DNA of 64,000 bases. Source: Hydractinia symbiolongicarpus (Eukaryota; Cnidaria; Hydrozoa; Anthoathecata; Hydractiniidae). The stretch covers positions 21,755,001 through 21,819,000 of the forward strand of contig NC_079875.1 in assembly GCF_029227915.1 (NCBI RefSeq), written 5' to 3'. This document shows, piece after piece, positions 57,501 to 64,000 of this stretch. The notes under the pieces were generated by a model that saw only the letters and a program-made list of their open reading frames with translations, was not told the origin of the DNA and did not search any database. Both the position numbers and the translations under genes were made by a program. Each line of letters opens with the position of its first letter. The first letter of the stretch is position 1.

Positions 57501-58480
57501 AACTCGTCGAAGCTCTCGTTATCGCCTCTTTATCGTGCATGCTTTTACATAGCTATGTGCATAGTAGTTATACCCTTCGTGTACATTTGTAAGGTCCCTC
57601 GGTTACCCTTCTTTTGTGAAAATTGGTTCTGACTTTAACCTCCCACTCCACTCCTTTAGTGTGAGGTTAATGTAGTGCTCTTTCTTAACAACTTTAGAAG
57701 AGAAAGTGTTAAAGGCTAGTTCTTCTTACTTAGCCTGTAAGAATATTTATCCAGCCAGCCAGGGTAGTCAACAAGATCAAATGACATAGTTAACGCTAAA
57801 CCCTCGCTATGTTAGGAGACAACATGAGAGCAGACATTTTTGGGAGTCTAAATCAGCAATGGGAATAGCTTTTGCGCGTCCCTGCTATCATTACCTAATC
57901 TCTTATATTTGTTTGCACGGATAGAGTCGCCTAGCACCTGGTTTTTGAAGTTTACGTTCTAGATGTTGCACTCTTTTGACTTGACGGTCTTATCTCTAAA
58001 CCTAGCGTTCTCGTTATTTGATATTTTTAGGGTCCAACTAGCACTCAGGTAATGGGCAGACTCCTTGGTTCGATACATGTACAGCTGCCCAGCAGGACAA
58101 GCGCTTCGTCCACACTTGAACACCCATTGAGTATACGTTCACGTTCATCACATTGTTGTTTCATCGCTTTATTCTATCTGATGTACTTACCTTATCAGGG
58201 AAAGTCGTCTACTCGCTTAACAACTGTTTAAGATCCTTCTTCTCGTCCACAAATAAGCACCTGCCCAGAATCTGTTGATTGATTCGAGCTTTGTCTTCCG
58301 ATAGTAATATGCATCGCACCAACGTGTGGACCTGTACTCTGCCAACAGCTCCGATGTAATGACCCAGTCTGGGGTCAACCGCAGCGCATAAGATGATCCA
58401 GGACTTAGTCGAGATGTAGGGCTCCCATTCAACAACCTTCTCGCACATGTCATCAGTCTTGGATTATCTTGGACATACCA
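54600..58480. pseudogene. GC-richer decayed segment with protein fragments on both strands
   Basis: By eye, base composition rises to roughly half G+C, against about one third around it. Plus-strand pieces lie at 54,811-55,277 and 55,520-55,740 and minus-strand pieces at 56,319-58,453. Each reads as normal protein for 30-120 residues and is then broken by stops or shifts. Examples are VDFYKDIDEDVEYMFDKNAY (54,862), EKQMLFEHLSQTRSAA (55,023), SIVQNLCTFVQDNEVQNI and LKLHDRLHFVLHFVPYED (57,300-56,900). The FY-DI--DVE--FD piece recalls proteins of cnidarian Polinton-type elements, and the minus-strand pieces might be structural proteins of the same. This is uncertain. It could also be another foreign or host gene cluster that died. 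No terminal repeats were found. Confidence 0.4.
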
Positions 58481-59130
58481 GAGTGTGTAGCTTTATTGCA
58501 CCTCTTGGATTTTAAAGTGAACTGGAACATGCATGCTTAAACAGCTTTGTTGCACGTCTTGGAACGTCCAACCTAGCGCACTTATTTAAAAAAGGTCGTT
58601 TTGGATGGATCCGATGCTTCTTAACTCGTAAGGTAGAAAGGCAAACCCAATTTAAAAAAATTCTGAACAACAATATCCTGGAAAACATAGGATAGGTAGG
58701 AAAGTCCACGGGTTTGTTCATTTTTATCGAACAATAGACAAAAAACAACTAACGTAATTGACAAATTTGAATTTTTTTCTACAAAAGTTTTTTCACTTTA
58801 AAAACAAGACAACAAAATAGAGTAATATACTTTTTATACGTGACCGAACGAATTACGAAGTTTTTGTTTCGAAAAAATATATACCTTCGCCACAGAAAAA
58901 GACTTTTTCGTTTATATTCTTTCGTATTGACATAAATTAAATAAAAGTTGAAAATTATAAAAGTATCTGATATAAATTTATATTATTCAAAAAAAGGAAA
59001 AAAAAATACTTGATCCCTCGACCCACCCCTGATTAATTTTCATTCGATTCTTTTCCTTGTTTAAATACAAAGCGATAAATTACATGTTGTGTGATATTAC
59101 AGCTCAGAAAGTTCGGCGATCGTTGTGTGA
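58481..59130. other. AT-rich stretch downstream of tropomyosin
   Basis: This is the 3' flank and probable 3' UTR of the tropomyosin gene at its right end. Composition returns to AT-rich here, marking the right edge of the GC-richer block. Confidence 0.5.
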
Positions 59131-59160
59131 TTACAGCTCAGAAAGTTCGGCGATCGTTGC
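59097..59160. repeat. Tandem duplication of the last tropomyosin codons and stop
   Basis: A 29-bp sequence (TTACAGCTCAGAAAGTTCGG and nine more bases) is present at 59,097-59,125 and 59,131-59,159, period 34. The upstream copy (on the minus strand) ends the reading frame. The other sits just after it in the 3' UTR and repeats the codons for TIAELSEL and the stop. Confidence 0.95.
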
Positions 59161-61013
59161 ATCGTAATCATCCTTTACTTTTTTGAACTCGTCTTTTACG
59201 TTGTTCAGTTCATCTATCAAGAAGAAATGACTCGATGAAAAATTTGCAAAACTTGAAACGTTTAAAGATTTCATAATTTCATATGTCGGCCTAGATCTGG
59301 TCATATAAAAAAAAATTAAGATCTTACCTTCGACATCTTCTAATTCGGCTTCCAGATCTTTAGCTTTTGCTTCAGATTCGTCAGCTCGATTTTTCACCTG
59401 GAAGTTAAACAACAACAAACGTTATACAGTGCAAGATCACCAAGTAAATTAATTTTCTCCAGTCTCAGTTATGCTAAAAGCAGTTCTCAATAAAAAAAAC
59501 AGTTTTTAATTTTATGGTAACTAATAAATCTTCTCTTAGAAATTTTAGGACTTTATGTGATTAGGGAGAGCCCACATGTTCCAGCGTGCCATACTTAGAC
59601 GCTGCACTAATATTCATTGCACCCCCCATTTTTGTTTAAAGCTATAAAACGAAGACGGACAAAATTTGTGGTCAATTAGGAAAGACTTGTGCAGTGTAGA
59701 AAATATCTGTACAATGTGGGGCATATTTGTACAGTGTAGGGCATATCTGTGATACACATAACAGAGGTGGAGAAGTTCGTAGCAACTTACCTCTTCAACT
59801 TTATCCGTCATCTCTTCTAATTTATCCACCGTCTTGACGTTGCTTTTTGACGCTTTTTCTTCGTTTATTTCCATACTTCGCAGTGAATTTCCTACTTGCA
59901 CAACATCAACTTCTAATGCTTTTACCTCACTGAAAAGCAACAATTAAAAGTTGAAATTAAGACGTCCTTCCACCTCTAGGTAAATTCTTTAATAACCTAA
60001 CCAGAACACACGAACTGTCTCGGGCCTTCTTGTCAAGGAGAGCTTTCTTTGGAGCAACAATTTCTTCTCAGTTGCATATACTTTATTGGGAGAAATTATC
60101 ATTTTTGCGGTTGAGGGGATTAAATTTTGCGGATTGCCTTTTTTTATTTCTCAACTGGCATCAAATTAAACTAAAAACACCACCAAAGGTAGGATGTACC
60201 TGCACTTTCAGTATTTGTCAGACACAGTAAAAACCGTTTATTCAAACATCTCACAAAAGAAAGAATCGTCTAATAATAATAAAAAATACGTACGCATCGG
60301 CAGTACTACATCTTTCTTCTTCTTCATCTTGTATTCTTTCGGCTTCCTCTAATTCTGAACTTATCTGAAGTACAAAAAAAGGAAAATCTAGTTTGAAACA
60401 AAGCTGTCGATTGAGTGATCACCAAATGTTTAAGTGGCCTGGATTGAGGCAACGAATTTTTAAAGAGTTAAGAAACTTTTAACTTTTATTTAGGTAAGAA
60501 ATATGCTAATACTTTATGCGTAAATAAATATAATATAATATCATATACTCACAATTTCAAATTTTTCAACAACTTCTTCGTTTTTAGCATTAAGCTCTTC
60601 CAACTCTTTTTCAAGTCGGTTAAGTCGACTGTAATCTGTTTGTCCTCTATTTTCAAGTTCTTTGTGTGCCCTTCGTGCCTCTTCAGCTTTTTTTTCTTCT
60701 TCAGTTAACTGGCCTGTGAGAGCAGCTAGCCTGGATTCAGCAGCATCTAGTTCATCTTCCAAAGCAGCCAGTGTTTGTTGGAGTTCTTCAGCTTTTGCTT
60801 CAGTCTGCAAAAAAATAAATAAATAAATAAATAAATAGAAGATAAAATGAGAGGAAACCTTTTTCTGCAGAATTATTTTTTTTAAACAAGCAAACCTACA
60901 TCATCTGCTTTTTGATTTGTAGCATCTAATTCCTCCTCAGCTCTCTGTGCCTGACTTTCAGCTTGTTCAAGTTTTGTTCGCATAGCGGCCATTTTCTTTT
61001 TGATTGCATCCAT
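59131..61013 (-). CDS. TPM: Tropomyosin
   Basis: Six coding exons, 5' to 3' on the minus strand, give 242 residues: 60,900-61,013, 60,553-60,804, 60,294-60,364, 59,791-59,929, 59,328-59,397 and 59,131-59,213. Every junction is GT-AG and all phases fit. The product begins MDAIKKKMAAMRTKLEQAES and is an unbroken alpha-helical coiled coil (ALEDELDAAESRLAALTGQL; RLEKELEELNAKNEE). It ends in the conserved DDYDATIAELSEL. It forms parallel dimers that lie along actin filaments in muscle and cytoskeleton. The length is shorter than the 284 residues of bilaterian muscle forms but in the range of cnidarian tropomyosins. One cysteine occurs (in ERCST). The ATG follows a TA dinucleotide run and no upstream coding exon is needed. 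No alternative mutually exclusive exon was noticed. Confidence 0.97.
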
Positions 61014-61023
61014 TTTCCAGGTT

Positions 61024-61047
<24 letters not shown>
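61024..61047. repeat. TA dinucleotide microsatellite in tropomyosin 5' UTR/upstream
   Basis: About eleven TA units lie only about 10 bp upstream of the tropomyosin ATG (minus strand). An AAATA run also lies in intron 1 (60,806-60,836). Confidence 0.9.
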
Positions 61048-61054
<7 letters not shown>

Positions 61055-61187
61055 AGGAAGATTTAAGGTGACAGAGATTATTAGGACTTAGTGCCTAAAC
61101 ATAAAAAACCAAAAAGTTAATTTAAGAGATACAGAGTAAAATTTTAGATCATTTTCACATCCCGCTAATTATTACAATAACATTTGT

Positions 61188-61480
61188 GGCGCCGTAGATT
61201 AGTGGCTATAGCTCTCGTACTCTGTGCGGGAGACCAGGGTTCGATTCCTCTTGACGGCGATTCAACATGGGCGAGTGAATGTTACCATAGCCCCTGGTTA
61301 ACCCAATCCATGTGAGGGAAATTGGGGAGATGGCTCCATGTGTGGGCCGTTGGATGTTGCCGGGAGTTGTCTAGTAGAGCGCAGGCCCTAATTGGGTCTG
61401 CGTAGGTCAAAACGAGCATTAAATACTCTAGGACTCTCCCTCTAAGCCATGGCCCCTCCTAGAAATAATAGACAGGGTAC
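61188..61480 (+). repeat. tRNA-derived SINE, fullest copy
   Basis: The head starts GCCGTAGATTAGTGGCTATA (A-box TTAGTGGCTATAG) with B-box GGGTTCGATTCC, and closes with TTGACGGCG, which pairs with the first bases. The body follows with ACATGGGCGAGTGAATGTTA, the shared CCATGTGAGGGAAATTGGG core, and a tail through AGAGCGCAGGCCC to about 61,480. It is inserted about 175 bp upstream of the tropomyosin ATG, in the opposite orientation. Confidence 0.8.
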
Positions 61481-64000
61481 ATTCAACAGTGCAAAATAAA
61501 ATTTCTAAAAGATTAAAATGTTATAGTGCATTATGTAAAATATTTACAATTTATTTCAATGAGAAATCAAGCAAACAAACCTTTGTACACATATAGTCAT
61601 TAAATTCATTGTGTTGACATTTCAGAAAAAAATAATAATGTACACTTCACAATTAACAGCACTAAAATCAAACCTTACAAAATGTCTTTTTTTTAGAAAA
61701 CAATTAGCATATCACAACAAACAAATGGTAAAAAAACAATTTTTTAAAATGATTCTTAGTTATCTTGATGTACTGTAAATAAACACATATATTGCACACA
61801 GGCTATAAAATCCTTAACTACTTAGGGTAAGGTAAAAAATCAGTTTGATGATGTCACAAATGCCTAAAATTGGTCATTTGAAATTTAATTTTCTCAAGCA
61901 TTACTGACAATATATATTACTAGAAAAAAAAGATTTTGAGTTATTAAGGTAAAAAGATCAGATGTTGATGTTCATGTCATTAAACTTGGTAGATGTTTAG
62001 AATTTATTCTTCACAGTAAATATAATAAAATCATTGTGATCACACATGTCTTTTCTGGTCTGTATATTATCCCTGTAACCATCTGGTAATGAAGATATAT
62101 ATGTAACTATACTTTAATAGCATTTTTTAAAATTTATAAAAACTTACACCCTACTGAAAAATGAAACAACCCTTGGGTATTTTTATGCCCTGCAAAGTAT
62201 AAAAATTTTCCAAAAAATTATTTCTTTATATCAAGCCCCAGTTACAAGTCACAAAATTTCAGCACTGAATTACATGCCAAAAAAAAGTCATGTTAAGTCA
62301 AAAAGAAACCCTTTTTTGAACCCATACCAAATATTTTTTCTCCTAGTGAGAAGATAGTTTGGTCCTTCTTGATCTAGTTTCATAACTGGATGTTTACTAG
62401 TATTCGAAACAATAAAAACAAAATCTTGCATTATTAATATTTTTTATCTTTCTATACAAATTATTTTAGAAAGCCCTTTAGTTGTTTTTGATTGTCTTTC
62501 TCCAGGTAATAAGATGATGTTTCGTATACAGCCTTGTCTGGTCTGGTTGTAAAGTCTTTAAGCCTGCCCAGAATTGTAACAGCCTAACACAGTGTCAACA
62601 AATAACTAAAACTCAATTTTCAGTACATAGATTGCAAGTCTTTTTTATGCTCCTTTCTTCTTTAGCATGAAATTGTTGAAGCTTTCAGAACAAAATTTTA
62701 TTAGTGCAAAATTTCTAGGAATTCCCAATTTTTAGAGGTATTTCTTATAAAAATTCTTTTTTCCCAAGGCTAGTAAAATATCATGATTTTCACAGATGTA
62801 ATGAATGTAAAAAAACTTCTATGGTGCCTAAATAATAACATTTTAGTCAAAAAACGCTAAACACTGTTGTTACTTAATTATGATTTTATCTGTAGCAGCT
62901 ATAAATGTAATCTGAGAAAAAATGTAAGAGTTTGCAAATTGTGCTTTGTGATTTTCTAAGTCAAAGCATGTTTTGTCCATGTTCTGTCCAATCTTGAAAC
63001 ACCTCTACTAGCTGCTAGCTATTATTTTTACTGTGTTTAAGATAGGCTTGTCCAAGCTTAATGGCACTTATTAATGGCAATTATTTTAGTGCCTGGGGAT
63101 AATTGTGTTTTAGTTTGTCAATCAATGTTACCTCATGTCATGTTCTTATTATATGTAAAGTTTTCACTGGGTCAAGGTACTGACAAATTTGCTTTACATT
63201 TAAAAACCCCAAATATGATTTCCAGTCAAGACTACCCCATGGTTTCTTGTCTAAAGATTGCTCGGTACTCTAAGATTGGGAAGAATAGTCACATGTAAAT
63301 GTACAAATATCCATTTAAATGCTAGGCACATAAAGTTGTCATTTTGATATAGCAATTCCATAAATATTTAGGCAAATTTGATGCCTGTATGAGATTTGTG
63401 CAGGTATGATTATAAGTATTGGGCCATTAGAAGAGTTAAAAAAATTTAGTGTAGCTAGATAGCGTAAGTCATGAAGTCAAGTAAATTTTCCTAACAAACT
63501 TATAAATTGTACTTCCTGTTCCTAGTAGCAAACATCTAACTGTGCAACTTTTAAGCATACTAATTGCATTATGTTATTCTGTTGTTCTCAAATACAGAAG
63601 ATGCTAAATAGAGATTATGAAACGTTTAGTTAGCTTTTTTAATTATTATAGCTACAAAAAACGAGATTATACCAAGGTCTTAGTTAGTTATATTACCAAA
63701 GATTATAACATGGTAGATAGATTAATATCTTGTTCAACGATGTAGCTAGCTAGCTAGCTAGCTAGCTAGCTAGTTCGAGAAACGTTGTAAAAAATGAAGG
63801 CAAACACATCAAACATAGAAACTTTAGGGCAATATTCACAAATGCGTAAAAACATAAATTCCCCAAGGTGACAAAAAGCAAGAAAATAACAACTAAGCCT
63901 AAGCTATAAATTAAAAAAAACACCAAGCAACCACCGCCTACCTATTTCTAGCTCCACCTTGCGAATGTTCTTTTTCCTTGACTCGCTCACAGTGTTTAGT
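61481..64000. other. AT-rich region upstream of tropomyosin, no coding sequence seen
   Basis: No protein-like frame was found on either strand. Near 63,905-64,000 base composition rises slightly and a GCAAG/GTGGAG donor-like site lies on the minus strand. A non-coding first exon of tropomyosin is possible here but unproven. Confidence 0.4.
63744..63773. repeat. GCTA tetranucleotide microsatellite
   Basis: About eight GCTA units in a row. Shorter AGCT runs of the same kind occur at 4,326 and elsewhere in the window. Confidence 0.95.

Noticed and set aside
61188-61262. Apparent tRNA gene at the head of the 61.2-kb repeat
   Set aside because: The same head with the same body is found at 49.1 kb, so it is a SINE head and not a tRNA gene.

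Overview
The window looks like nuclear DNA of a cnidarian, most likely a hydrozoan. It is AT-rich and intron-containing. It carries animal genes (tropomyosin, SLC25A46, NSA2, a TSP1/EGF membrane protein) with GT-AG introns. About half of the recognisable content is mobile DNA of kinds common in cnidarians: CR1/Jockey-group LINEs, a P-element-like THAP transposon, TTAA-flanked elements, tRNA-derived SINEs, Helitron-like ends, and Mutator-like and Ty3/Gypsy-like debris. The assignment rests on gene content and repeat style, because no species marker is present.

Layout. 1-13,500 is repeat country: an inverted-arm repeat with a 60-bp minisatellite, Helitron-like copies, a TTAA-flanked 1.16-kb element, and a decayed minus-strand LINE (about 6,530-12,150). 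That LINE is split by a block holding an array of short hairpins and a 1.28-kb inverted-repeat element. 13,924-16,965 is a four-exon plus-strand gene joining a cysteine-rich N-terminal region to a Rossmann-type methyltransferase-like domain. 20,366-23,758 holds at least six minus-strand exons of the mitochondrial outer-membrane carrier SLC25A46; its N-terminus was not found. 27,981-29,420 is a single-exon minus-strand TSP1/EGF transmembrane receptor-like gene. It shares a 234-bp divergent promoter with NSA2 (29,655-34,329, ten coding exons), whose first coding exon holds only the ATG.

34,839-38,944 is a 4.1-kb P-element-like transposon with perfect 27-bp terminal inverted repeats and a 7-bp target duplication. 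It carries two convergent genes: a THAP-domain transposase (internally deleted) and a C2H2 zinc-finger protein (frameshifted). 39,904-42,219 is a Mutator-like transposase fragment split by a deleted LTR retrotransposon with an exact 5-bp target duplication. 42,220-49,060 has no recognisable gene. 49,062-53,975 holds a SINE, a Helitron-like copy and a two-ORF LINE whose ORF1 is L1-type. 54,600-58,480 is a GC-richer, heavily frameshifted segment with protein-like fragments on both strands, possibly a decayed Polinton-like or viral insertion. 59,131-61,013 is a six-exon, 242-residue tropomyosin on the minus strand. The rest, to 64,000, is probably its upstream region and contains a SINE.

The cellular genes are unrelated in function (mitochondrial morphology, 60S ribosome assembly, muscle thin filament, cell-surface protein). 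The only regulatory arrangement visible is the shared promoter at 29.5 kb. The least ordinary material is the two-gene P-element-like transposon, the hairpin array at 8.8-9.05 kb, the SINE set with different tRNA-like heads and one shared core, and the GC-rich decayed block.
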